A stretch of DNA of 45,756 nt from an uncultured Ruminococcus sp. (lineage in GTDB: Bacteria > Bacillota > Clostridia > Oscillospirales > Ruminococcaceae): NCBI GenBank assembly GCA_947345935.1, contig CAMZZN010000017.1, positions 1-45,756 of the forward strand, written 5' to 3'. Positions 1 through 7,616 of the stretch are shown here, piece by piece. A model generated the notes under the pieces. The model was not told where the DNA came from, ran no database searches, and saw only the letters and a list, made by a program, of their open reading frames with translations. A program made the translations under genes and the position numbers. Positions within the stretch are counted from its first letter, which is position 1; each line of letters begins with the position of its first letter.

Positions 1-191
1 CTCTGCATAAGGGCTTGCTTTTATGTTATTACTTGTAAAACCTTATATTAATGAACAATATCGGCAGCTTTGGATTTTTTCATACCTTATGGCAAATGTT
101 TGTTTTTGCATATGTTTCTCTATAATGCCTTTTGATAATAATTACCAATAAATCGGGCAAATACTTGTTTAGCATTGTATATAATTACATC
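1..191. other. AT-rich non-coding stretch
   Basis: No credible gene was seen here. The stretch is AT-rich. A TATAAT at 180-185 follows a TG and could be the -10 of a second, weaker promoter for the dcw cluster, but no good -35 is seen in front of it. The end of a gene upstream of the window could lie to the left. Confidence 0.4.
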
Positions 192-220
192 TTGTAAAAT
201 GTGCGATAAAGTGATAAAAT
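192..220 (+). promoter_or_regulatory. Promoter of the dcw cluster
   Basis: TTGTAA (192-197) and TAAAAT (215-220) are separated by 17 bases, and a TG sits just before the -10, giving an extended -10 element. It lies about 95 bases upstream of mraZ, so the mRNA would have a leader containing the GTGA repeats described separately. Confidence 0.6.
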
Positions 221-243
221 TATTGTAGGGTGAAAAAAGGTGA
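208..243 (+). promoter_or_regulatory. Candidate MraZ operator (GTGA repeats)
   Basis: Three direct repeats of the form RRRGTGA are seen: AAAGTGA (208-214), AGGGTGA (227-233) and AAGGTGA (237-243). The GTGA cores start at 211, 230 and 240, so they are about one or two helical turns apart. MraZ proteins are known to bind short G-rich direct repeats with a 10-bp period just upstream of their own operon. The first repeat overlaps the -10, which would suit repression. The assignment is inferred from position and spacing. Confidence 0.45.
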
Positions 244-316
244 TGAGTTGTAAAAAATTCCATAATTTTGGTGGAACTTTTCACTTCTGAATAAAAACGA
301 AAGCGAGGCGAAGATC

Positions 317-754
317 ATGTCGGATCCGTTGTGCGGTACTTATTATCCGAGTATTGACCAAAAGGGGCGTATGAGCTTCCCCAATAAGCTTCGTGAGATC
401 CTTGGCCCGGAGTTTTATCTCTGTGCCGGCCATGATGATCGTTATATCGCCGTTTACTCCCCTGAGGAATTTCAGGTGTACAGAAGCAAGCTCTATTCCG
501 TAAAAGGAAAAGCCGGAAGCGACATTCGCCGTCTGCTTCTTTCCTGCGCCGATAAACAGGTGCCGGACAAGCAGGGAAGGATCTTTATTACCCAGACTCT
601 CAGAGATCATGCGGAAATAGGTTCGGAGGATGAAGTTGTGGTTATCGGTTCTGAAAACAGAGCCGAGATCTGGAACAGAGCGAAGTGGGAGGAATTCAGC
701 AGCAGCATTTCTATCGGAGATATTAATGACGTGCTGGCAGATCTCGTCCTTTGA
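317..754 (+). CDS. mraZ: Transcriptional regulator MraZ
   Basis: MraZ is the conserved first gene of dcw clusters and encodes a DNA-binding regulator with two AbrB-like SpoVT folds that represses its own operon. The protein is 145 residues, normal for the family. It starts with the typical stretch in which a Gly-Thr-Tyr is followed by a Pro-Ser-Ile-Asp and Lys-Gly-Arg (near residues 7-18), and the second half repeats the pattern with an Asp-Lys-Gln-Gly-Arg-Ile segment near residue 90. The ATG at 317 is preceded by a purine-rich GCGAGGCGAAG. It is followed after about 95 bases by rsmH, the usual partner. Candidate binding repeats lie upstream. Confidence 0.95.
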   Translation: MSDPLCGTYYPSIDQKGRMSFPNKLREILGPEFYLCAGHDDRYIAVYSPEEFQVYRSKLYSVKGKAGSDIRRLLLSCADKQVPDKQGRIFITQTLRDHAEIGSEDEVVVIGSENRAEIWNRAKWEEFSSSISIGDINDVLADLVL

Positions 755-848
755 TAAGATTTATATTGTCCGGTGTGCTTACAGTCAGGCCCGTGAAAAA
801 TCGGTGAGCTTAGAGGCGCTGCAGGCCCGGAAAAAGGAGAAACGAAGA

Positions 849-1790
849 ATGGAATTTACCCATATCCCCGTGCTGGCGGAGGAATGCATGGAGGGGCTTA
901 ATATTCGTCCGGATGGTATCTACATTGACGGTACAGCCGGAGGAGGCGGTCACTCTTATCTTATAGCGTCCCGACTCAGCAATAAGGGAAGGCTTATTTC
1001 ACTTGACCGTGACCCGGATGCCATAGCCGCAGCTACAGAAAGACTGTCGGAATTCGGCAATGCACAGGTCGTTCACAGTAATTATTCACAGCTTCGCAGG
1101 GTGCTGGACGAAATGGAGATAGACGCTGTTGACGGTATCCTTATGGATCTTGGCGTGTCCTCGTATCAGCTTGACGAGGGAAGCAGAGGCTTCTCATATC
1201 ACCTGGACGCTCCACTTGATATGCGTATGAGCAAGGAGGGAATGAGCGCTGCGGATATTGTCAACACATATTCCGAACAGGAGCTGGCACGAATTATTTT
1301 TGAATACGGCGAAGAGAAATTCTCACGGCGTATTGCAGGAAATATTGTGAAAGAGCGTGCAGTCAGACCTGTTGAGACAACATCTCAGCTGGCTGATATT
1401 ATCAGGAACAGCGTTCCTCAGAAAGCAAGACGTGAAAAAAACCCTTGTAAAAAGACCTTCCAGGCAATAAGGATAGCAGTGAATGGAGAACTTGAGCATT
1501 TGTCTCACGGACTTGACGATGCGTTCAGCAGCCTGAAGGCAGGAGGCAGACTTGCAGTCATAACCTTTCATTCTCTGGAGGACAGACTTGTCAAACAGAG
1601 ATTTGCAGGCTGGTGCAGGGGATGTATATGTCCTCCGGATTTCCCCCAGTGTGTATGCGGGCGCAAGCCGCAGGGGAATCTTGTGAACAGAAAACCAATA
1701 GAAGCTAACGAAAAGGAACTGGAAAGAAACAACAGAAGCAGAAGCGCAAAACTCAGAGTGATAGAAAGGAGTGCGGAAGCAGATGGCTGA
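849..1790 (+). CDS. rsmH: 16S rRNA (cytosine(1402)-N4)-methyltransferase RsmH
   Basis: RsmH (MraW) methylates N4 of C1402 in 16S rRNA using S-adenosylmethionine. The 313-residue protein is full length. The SAM-binding loop DGTAGGGGHS is at residues 27-36, and a conserved DLGVSS motif follows near residue 107. The C-terminal part contains FHSLEDR and a Cys-rich segment followed by the usual basic tail ending in a RSAKLRV-like motif. The reading frame is open upstream of this point, but the ATG at 849 is chosen because AAAAAGGAGAAACGAAG precedes it and the protein then begins as the family does. The gene overlaps ftsL by 8 bases, suggesting translational coupling. Confidence 0.95.
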   Translation: MEFTHIPVLAEECMEGLNIRPDGIYIDGTAGGGGHSYLIASRLSNKGRLISLDRDPDAIAAATERLSEFGNAQVVHSNYSQLRRVLDEMEIDAVDGILMDLGVSSYQLDEGSRGFSYHLDAPLDMRMSKEGMSAADIVNTYSEQELARIIFEYGEEKFSRRIAGNIVKERAVRPVETTSQLADIIRNSVPQKARREKNPCKKTFQAIRIAVNGELEHLSHGLDDAFSSLKAGGRLAVITFHSLEDRLVKQRFAGWCRGCICPPDFPQCVCGRKPQGNLVNRKPIEANEKELERNNRSRSAKLRVIERSAEADG

Positions 1791-2301
1791 TAATACCGTT
1801 TATTATTATGACGACGAGTACAGCTATGGATACTCCGGCACTCAGAATGAATACAGCGACGAGTCTGTCAAAACGTCAGAGCCTGAAACTGAAGAGGAAG
1901 AAAAACCGCAGATAAGCTACAGGCGCACCGAAGCCAGAAGAGGTTCGGTAATGAGGATTGTTATGCTCTCGCTGCTTGCAGCGGTGCTGCTCGGTTCAGT
2001 AATATATTCGCTTGACAGAAGAAATACTGTGTATAATAAGGTTTCTTCTCTTAATCACGAGTTGGAACTGACAGAAGCAGAAAACACAAGGCTGCATTCT
2101 GAGCTTGAAAGCAAAATGTCTGCTAAAAACGTCGAAGAATATGCGGAAAATGTACTCGGTATGCAGAAGATAGATCCTTCGCAGATCGAATTCATTAAGA
2201 TACAGACTGGTGACGTAGTTAATATTCCGGAACAGAAAAAATCTTTTTTCGACAAGATCGGGGATTTTTTTGATAAATGTGCGGAATATTTCAAAGGGTA
2301 G
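1783..2301 (+). CDS. ftsL: Cell division protein FtsL-like (septum formation initiator)
   Basis: A 172-residue bitopic membrane protein in the ftsL position of the dcw cluster. It has an acidic, Tyr-rich cytoplasmic N-terminus (about 55 residues), one membrane segment at about 57-77, then a coiled coil (about 82-120) and a short C-terminal tail. FtsL forms the FtsQLB complex that activates septal wall synthesis at the division site. Primary sequence is poorly conserved in this family, so the call rests on topology, coiled coil and position. The ATG at 1783 is preferred over the GTG at 1771 because the GTG would overlap the AAAGGAG ribosome binding site. Confidence 0.8.
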   Translation: MADNTVYYYDDEYSYGYSGTQNEYSDESVKTSEPETEEEEKPQISYRRTEARRGSVMRIVMLSLLAAVLLGSVIYSLDRRNTVYNKVSSLNHELELTEAENTRLHSELESKMSAKNVEEYAENVLGMQKIDPSQIEFIKIQTGDVVNIPEQKKSFFDKIGDFFDKCAEYFKG

Positions 2302-2336
2302 TACAAATATAAATATTAAAAAGACTGCCTGTTAAA

Positions 2337-2574
2337 TTGATAGAATACTATCGGCGAAACAATAAATTAAAGCCGAGGTTATATGTAGGACACGGAGATA
2401 CAGCGAGTGGTCGGAATAAGGGATCACTTTCCCGGACTGCGGAATTAACAGTCCGGGAATGCGGTTCCACGCTTGAACAGCGAAAATCCTTCGTCGTATC
2501 AAATGGAAACGGACATCATATCTGATAAGATGTTCAAAGGCGGGGCAGATATAAAACCCTGCCTTATTCTATTT
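2337..2574 (+). ncRNA. Candidate structured RNA between ftsL and the transpeptidase
   Basis: No credible protein gene occurs in 2302-2630. The stretch folds extensively: a 7-bp hairpin (2406-2412 with 2422-2428), directly followed by an 11-bp perfect hairpin (2429-2439 with 2449-2459), a possible long-range helix TTGAACA/TGTTCAA (about 2474-2480 with 2531-2537), and a terminator-like hairpin (2537-2565). A further long-range pairing of 2339-2347 with 2565-2573 would close the whole molecule and compete with the terminator. It does not match any riboswitch core I can recall. It may be an independent small RNA or a regulatory leader/attenuator for the transpeptidase. The 5' end is not defined by a clear promoter. 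Confidence 0.4.
2537..2574 (+). terminator. Terminator or attenuator inside the dcw cluster
   Basis: AAGGCGGGG (2537-2545) pairs with CCCTGCCTT (2557-2565), a 9-bp stem with one G-T pair and an 11-base loop, followed by the T-rich ATTCTATTT. Its position between ftsL and the transpeptidase gene means transcription must read through it or restart downstream. Confidence 0.5.
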
Positions 2575-2610
2575 ATAATTCATAACATAAGCTGTCCCAT
2601 TATGAATTAT
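2575..2610 (+). promoter_or_regulatory. Inverted repeat just upstream of the transpeptidase
   Basis: ATAATTCATAA (2575-2585) and TTATGAATTAT (2600-2610) are perfect inverted repeats of 11 bases with a 14-base spacer. The repeat ends 10 bases before the AAAGGAGG ribosome binding site at about 2618-2625. It could be a protein-binding operator or an RNA hairpin in the leader. Confidence 0.45.
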
Positions 2611-2630
2611 CCGCCGCAAAGGAGGCTTTT

Positions 2631-4970
2631 ATGGCAAATTATAATCCATCACAATCTATGAGATTCAGAACAAAAATTATCATGACGGCCGTATTTTTCG
2701 TGCTGTTTTTCCTTATTGCTCTGAATTTTTTCAAAATATCTGTTATTAACAATGATAAATATCAGGCCATGGCAAATAGTCAGCATTTCGGGTCCATAAC
2801 GATATCAGCTCACAGAGGTTCAATTTACGACGCTAACGGAAACGTTCTTGCCAAGAGTGCAACGGTGTATAAGGTCTTTCTTGATCCGTCAATGTATAAA
2901 AACGAGCTTGAAGAGCTGCAAAAGCGTATAGATAAGAGGAATGCGGACAAAAAAAACGGCGACTACAAGCCCGAATATGATGAAAACGGAGTGGAAAAGA
3001 ACGCTCTTCCCGAATCCTCATACGCTTTCAGCGAGCAGACTGTGGCTTTTCTGTCGGAAAAGCTGGGAATCGAACCGGATAGAGTCCGCAAGGCTATGGA
3101 GGAAGATACGCAGTACAGTGTGCTCCAGGATCAGGTTGAAAAACCTACGGCTGACGAGATACTCAGTTTCTTCAATAAATACGGATTTGTTTCACTTGCA
3201 GTTGAGGAAGATACGAAGCGGTATTATCCGCAGTCTGAGCTGGCAGCTTCCGTTATCGGATTTACTTCTGCTGACGGCAACGGAATGTACGGCATTGAAG
3301 CCTCATACGACGAGTATCTGTCCGGTATTGACGGCAGGACGATCTCTGCAAAGGATTCCAATGGAAACGAGCTTCCGTACAGATATTCTAAAACGTATGA
3401 CGCCAAGAATGGCGACGACGTGTATCTGACAATAGATATGAATATGCAGTACTGTCTGGAACAGCATCTCCAGGAAATGGTTGAAAAGTTCAAAGTAAAA
3501 AACAGGGGCTGCGCTATTCTTATGAATGTCAAGACTGGTGCAATCTACGCTATGGCTCAGTATCCGAGTTACGACCTTAATAATCCGTATAAAATCGCTG
3601 AGGATAAAGAGGCTGCAATAAAAGCGCTGAAAAACGAGACGGAAGCTGACAAGAAGCTTGCCGAGGAGCGTGAGACGCAGTGGCGCAACAAAAACATTAC
3701 CGAGGTATATGAGCCGGGTTCAGTTTTCAAGGTGATAACAAGCGCTGCGGCTTTTGAAGAAAATCTCATTGATCTTGCGAAGGATTCATTCTTTTGCTCC
3801 GGCGCTGTCAAGATTGAAGGTCATCCCGAACCGATAAAGTGTCATAAGCATGAAGGTCACGGAGCGCAGACATATCAGGAGGCGCTTACTCATTCATGCA
3901 ACCCGGCCTTTATGGAAATAGGAAAGAGACTTGGCATTGAAAAATTTTCGTATTACCTGGACGCCTTTGGCATTGACCAGAAAACAGGGATCGATCTGCC
4001 TGCGGAAAGTTCGGGCATTATAATGGATGCCAAGGATATGACCAACGTTGACCTTGCGGTAAATTCTTTCGGACAGGGCGAGACTATAACGCCCATAGAG
4101 ATGATAACATCCTATTGTGCAGTGATTAACGGCGGATATCTGCTCCAGCCCTATGTGGTTGACAAGATCGTGGACGATGACGGGAGCGTCGTTTTCAAGA
4201 ACGAAAGAACAGTACGCCGTCAGGTAATATCAGAGGACACCTCCGCAATTATGAGGGAAGCTCTGTTTAACGTAGTCAGAGGCACCGGCACCGGCACTGG
4301 AAACGTTGCGATAAAAGGCTATTCTATCGGCGGAAAGTCTGGTACGGCAGAGCGACTGAGCGCAGGAGATATGAAAGACGAATATGCTGCTTCATATGTC
4401 TGCTTCACTCCCGCCGACGATCCTGAGATAGTTCTCCTTGTAATGGCGGATATGCCTGACAAGGAAAATGAGAGATACTACGGCAGCGTTGTTGCCGTTC
4501 CTACTGCAAGAGATATCCTTACCGATGTTTTGCCGTATCTGGGTATCAGTCCTGAATATACCGATGAAGAGCTTAAAAACCTTGATGTCAAAGTACCTCT
4601 TCTTGAAGGCTCTCTTGACGATGCGAAAAAGACTCTTGAGGGTATGGGCGTACAGTATGAAGTCATTGGCAACGGCATTGAAGTAGTTGCACAGTCCCCG
4701 GTAACGGGAAAAACTGTAGCAAAGGACGGATGCGTATATCTGTACACCGAGCCGAGCCATACGGTTGAATACACGACTGTTCCGGATGTAACAAACGGTT
4801 ATCTTGAATGGGCAAACGAGCAGCTTACATATTGCCAGCTCAATTACGTTGCCAAAGGAGCTATAAGAGATGAGGCTGTTGTAAGCAGTCAGTCGATAGA
4901 TCCGGGCACTACGGTTCCGGTGGGAACTACCATAGAGTTGGAACTCACCGTTTACGACAGCGGAGACTGA
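2631..4970 (+). CDS. Class B penicillin-binding protein with two PASTA domains (PbpB/SpoVD type)
   Basis: A transpeptidase that cross-links septal or spore-cortex peptidoglycan. The 779 residues show one N-terminal membrane segment (about 16-36), a dimerisation domain from about residue 55, and the transpeptidase motifs SVFK (S364 nucleophile, K367), SCN (422-424) and KSGT (569-572). Two PASTA domains follow (about 655-715 and 718-778), as in SpoVD and in PbpB of Firmicutes; which of the two roles applies cannot be decided from sequence. A region of about 30 residues rich in Lys and Asp (about 95-125) is inserted in the pedestal. The ATG at 2631 has a strong AAAGGAGG site 6 bases upstream. 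Confidence 0.93.
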   Translation: MANYNPSQSMRFRTKIIMTAVFFVLFFLIALNFFKISVINNDKYQAMANSQHFGSITISAHRGSIYDANGNVLAKSATVYKVFLDPSMYKNELEELQKRIDKRNADKKNGDYKPEYDENGVEKNALPESSYAFSEQTVAFLSEKLGIEPDRVRKAMEEDTQYSVLQDQVEKPTADEILSFFNKYGFVSLAVEEDTKRYYPQSELAASVIGFTSADGNGMYGIEASYDEYLSGIDGRTISAKDSNGNELPYRYSKTYDAKNGDDVYLTIDMNMQYCLEQHLQEMVEKFKVKNRGCAILMNVKTGAIYAMAQYPSYDLNNPYKIAEDKEAAIKALKNETEADKKLAEERETQWRNKNITEVYEPGSVFKVITSAAAFEENLIDLAKDSFFCSGAVKIEGHPEPIKCHKHEGHGAQTYQEALTHSCNPAFMEIGKRLGIEKFSYYLDAFGIDQKTGIDLPAESSGIIMDAKDMTNVDLAVNSFGQGETITPIEMITSYCAVINGGYLLQPYVVDKIVDDDGSVVFKNERTVRRQVISEDTSAIMREALFNVVRGTGTGTGNVAIKGYSIGGKSGTAERLSAGDMKDEYAASYVCFTPADDPEIVLLVMADMPDKENERYYGSVVAVPTARDILTDVLPYLGISPEYTDEELKNLDVKVPLLEGSLDDAKKTLEGMGVQYEVIGNGIEVVAQSPVTGKTVAKDGCVYLYTEPSHTVEYTTVPDVTNGYLEWANEQLTYCQLNYVAKGAIRDEAVVSSQSIDPGTTVPVGTTIELELTVYDSGD

Positions 4971-5027
4971 TACGATATCACGGAAATTGAAACAAAAAAT
5001 CTCTGATTTTTAAAAGGAGTGATTTGC

Positions 5028-6473
5028 TTGAAACTATGCGATCTTCTTGAAAATAATGCGGAAACAATGCTTGGAGACATTGAAATAAGCTCAGTTACCG
5101 ACGACACAAGAAAAGTAACGGATGGAACTCTCTTTGTCTGCGTCAGAGGCGGAAGCTTCGACGGTCACAATGCGGCTGCCGAAATGCTTGAAAAAGGCGC
5201 TGCCGCAGTAGTATGCGAACGTGATCTGGGGCTTGGCGACAGACAGATTCTCACTGATAATTCACGTGTGCTTTACGGAAAGCTATGCGCTGCATGGTTC
5301 GGCCATCCGGAACGGGAACTTAAAATGATAGGAGTCACCGGCACAAACGGTAAGACTACCATTACCAATGTCATAAAGTATATCCTGACGGCAAACGGTC
5401 ATAAAACCGGTCTTGTAGGCACGATACAGAACGAGATCGGCGATAAAATACTTCATACTGAAAATACTACGCCGCTTACATATGATCTTATGGCTCTGCT
5501 TCGCCAGATGGCAGATGAACACTGTGAATACGTAGTCATGGAAGTAAGTTCGTTCGGACTTGTCCAGAACAGAATAGGAAGCTCTCATTTTGATATAGCT
5601 GTTTTCACTAATCTTACTCAGGATCATCTGGATTATCATAAGGATATGGAGAACTATTATCAGGCAAAGAAAATGCTTTTTGATATCTGCGATACGGCGA
5701 TCGTTAACGACGACGATGAGTATGGCAGAAGGCTTTTTGAGGAAATAACTTGTGATAAGCTCAGTTACAGTGTAAAGTCCGTCGCTGATTTTTATGCCGA
5801 TGGTATAAAGATCAAGGCAAGCGGTTCAAGCTTCTGGTTCTGCGACGGTCATAAATCCTACCTGGTAAGATCACGTATGCCCGGCGCTTTCAATGTTTCT
5901 AATCTAACCGCTGCAATGGCTGTATGTCTTAAAGCCGGTCTTGGTATTGACAGTATTATATCTGCCGTTGAATCGTGCGTCGGGGTCAAGGGCAGATGCG
6001 AGGTGATCCCGACGGATACGGATTTCACGGTTATCTGCGACTACGCTCATACCCCGGATGCAGTTGAGAATATTCTTCGCAGCGTCCGTGAGTATACAAA
6101 GCATGATCTTATATGTCTTTTCGGCTGCGGCGGAAACCGTGACGCAGCAAAGCGTCCGAAAATGGCGGCATCTGCGGCTAAATATGCGGATAAGCTGATC
6201 GTAACGTCTGATAATCCCAGAAATGAAGATCCTGAAGCCATTATCAGCGATATACTTGAAGGGCTGAAAGACAGCAGCATTCCTTATGACGTTGTGACGG
6301 ACAGAAAGGAAGCTATTTTCCATGCCTTGAAAATTGCGGAAAAAGATGATATAATAGTTCTTGCAGGCAAGGGGCATGAGGATTATCAGATACTTGCAGG
6401 CATGAAGCATATTCATTTTGACGAACGGGAGATCGTCCGTGAAGGACTGGAATTACTGCGCAGTGAGAAGTAA
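5028..6473 (+). CDS. murE: UDP-N-acetylmuramoyl-L-alanyl-D-glutamate--2,6-diaminopimelate ligase MurE
   Basis: MurE adds the third stem-peptide amino acid to UDP-MurNAc-L-Ala-D-Glu using ATP in the cytoplasm. The 481-residue protein has the Mur ligase ATP loop GTNGKTT (105-111). The DNPR motif at 395-398 marks ligases that use meso-diaminopimelate rather than lysine, which agrees with the ddh gene later in the window. The start is taken as TTG at 5028, 7 bases after AAAAGGAGTG; the upstream in-frame GTG at 5019 lies inside that ribosome binding site. murF, which often follows murE, is not present: mraY begins 29 bases downstream. Confidence 0.93.
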   Translation: MKLCDLLENNAETMLGDIEISSVTDDTRKVTDGTLFVCVRGGSFDGHNAAAEMLEKGAAAVVCERDLGLGDRQILTDNSRVLYGKLCAAWFGHPERELKMIGVTGTNGKTTITNVIKYILTANGHKTGLVGTIQNEIGDKILHTENTTPLTYDLMALLRQMADEHCEYVVMEVSSFGLVQNRIGSSHFDIAVFTNLTQDHLDYHKDMENYYQAKKMLFDICDTAIVNDDDEYGRRLFEEITCDKLSYSVKSVADFYADGIKIKASGSSFWFCDGHKSYLVRSRMPGAFNVSNLTAAMAVCLKAGLGIDSIISAVESCVGVKGRCEVIPTDTDFTVICDYAHTPDAVENILRSVREYTKHDLICLFGCGGNRDAAKRPKMAASAAKYADKLIVTSDNPRNEDPEAIISDILEGLKDSSIPYDVVTDRKEAIFHALKIAEKDDIIVLAGKGHEDYQILAGMKHIHFDEREIVREGLELLRSEK

Positions 6474-6502
6474 ACAATCAAGGTAAAGAAAGGGAACACA
6501 TA

Positions 6503-7534
6503 ATGTCTTATTGGATAATAAATCTTGCAGTAACGCTGCTTTCATTTGTAGTGGCTGGAGTATCGGGAATTTTTCTCATTCCCTTTCTCAGAAGAATAAA
6601 ATTTGGTCAGCCTATAAAAACGGAGGACGGACCCAAATGGCACGCCAGCAAACAGGGAACTCCCACAATGGGCGGATTTATGTTTATTATCGCTTCGGTG
6701 CTTTCAGCTATGATCGGATACTGGATTTACAGGATCAGAGGAGGTATCGATGTTACCTCCGAGGCTGTATGGCATTCATTTTACAGAATGCTGAGTGTTA
6801 TAGTTTTTTCTGTTTTATTCGGACTGATCGGATTTATCGACGATTTTACCAAGGTGGCAAGAAAGAAAAACGACGGACTCAGCCCCATGCAGAAGATCGC
6901 CCTCCAGATGGTGTTTTCCGTAGGATTTCTTTTTGCATTGCATAAGTTTGGCGACAGTTCCACAAGCATAAACCTCGGATTCTGGCAGACGCCGTCACTC
7001 GGTATTTTCTACTATATAATAATGATACCCGTGATAATCTATCTTACAAATGCCGTCAATCTTACTGACGGCGTGGACGGATTGTGCGGATCTGTTACGT
7101 TTGCGGCAATGCTGATTTTTACTGTCTGCTGCGCTATTCTCAAGGAAACGGAGCTTTCGCTTTTTACTATGGCTCTTGCAGGCGGATGTCTGGGCTTTCT
7201 TATCTGGAACCTCAATCCGGCAAAGTGTTTTATGGGAGATACCGGTTCGATGTTCCTTGGAGCAGCCGTTACCAGCGTGGGACTTGTTCTCCATAATCAT
7301 CTGCTGTTGTTCCTGACTGCTCTTGTGTATATTCTTGAAGCGCTTTCAGTTGTTATACAGGTTTCATATTTTAAATATACAAAAAAGAAAACAGGCGAGG
7401 GAAAGCGTATTTTTAAGATGACTCCGATACATCATCATTTTGAAATGAGCGGTTTCAGCGAATATAAAATAGTTATAACTTTCACGATTGCGGGCATTAT
7501 TTTCGGAGTTCTGGGAATAATAACCTTGCTTTGA
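6503..7534 (+). CDS. mraY: Phospho-N-acetylmuramoyl-pentapeptide transferase MraY
   Basis: MraY transfers phospho-MurNAc-pentapeptide from UDP to undecaprenyl phosphate, forming lipid I in the membrane. The 343-residue polytopic protein carries the family landmarks: a PTMGG motif near residue 52, the Mg-binding pair in DDFTK (about 113-117), NLTDGVDGL in the middle, and the PIHHHFE motif near residue 311. About ten hydrophobic segments are visible. The ATG at 6503 follows AAAGAAAGGGAA. It stands directly between murE and ftsW; murD, often found after mraY, is missing. Confidence 0.96.
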   Translation: MSYWIINLAVTLLSFVVAGVSGIFLIPFLRRIKFGQPIKTEDGPKWHASKQGTPTMGGFMFIIASVLSAMIGYWIYRIRGGIDVTSEAVWHSFYRMLSVIVFSVLFGLIGFIDDFTKVARKKNDGLSPMQKIALQMVFSVGFLFALHKFGDSSTSINLGFWQTPSLGIFYYIIMIPVIIYLTNAVNLTDGVDGLCGSVTFAAMLIFTVCCAILKETELSLFTMALAGGCLGFLIWNLNPAKCFMGDTGSMFLGAAVTSVGLVLHNHLLLFLTALVYILEALSVVIQVSYFKYTKKKTGEGKRIFKMTPIHHHFEMSGFSEYKIVITFTIAGIIFGVLGIITLL

Positions 7535-7616
7535 GCGATTATGGATCGACTTAAGAAAAAGTTTGACGGAACGATATGATCTCCGGCAGCTACGGAGAAT
7601 AGGAAAGGAGAAACGC

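Noticed and set aside
2461..2472. Reverse complement reads GCGTGGAACCGC, like a T-box TGGNACCGCG motif
   Set aside because: A T-box on the - strand would face ftsL antisense with no gene to control, and no specifier stem or matching terminator/antiterminator is seen.
2337..2525. Short open frames of about 62 codons in the ftsL-transpeptidase gap
   Set aside because: No ribosome binding site and no protein-like composition; the stretch is dominated by inverted repeats.
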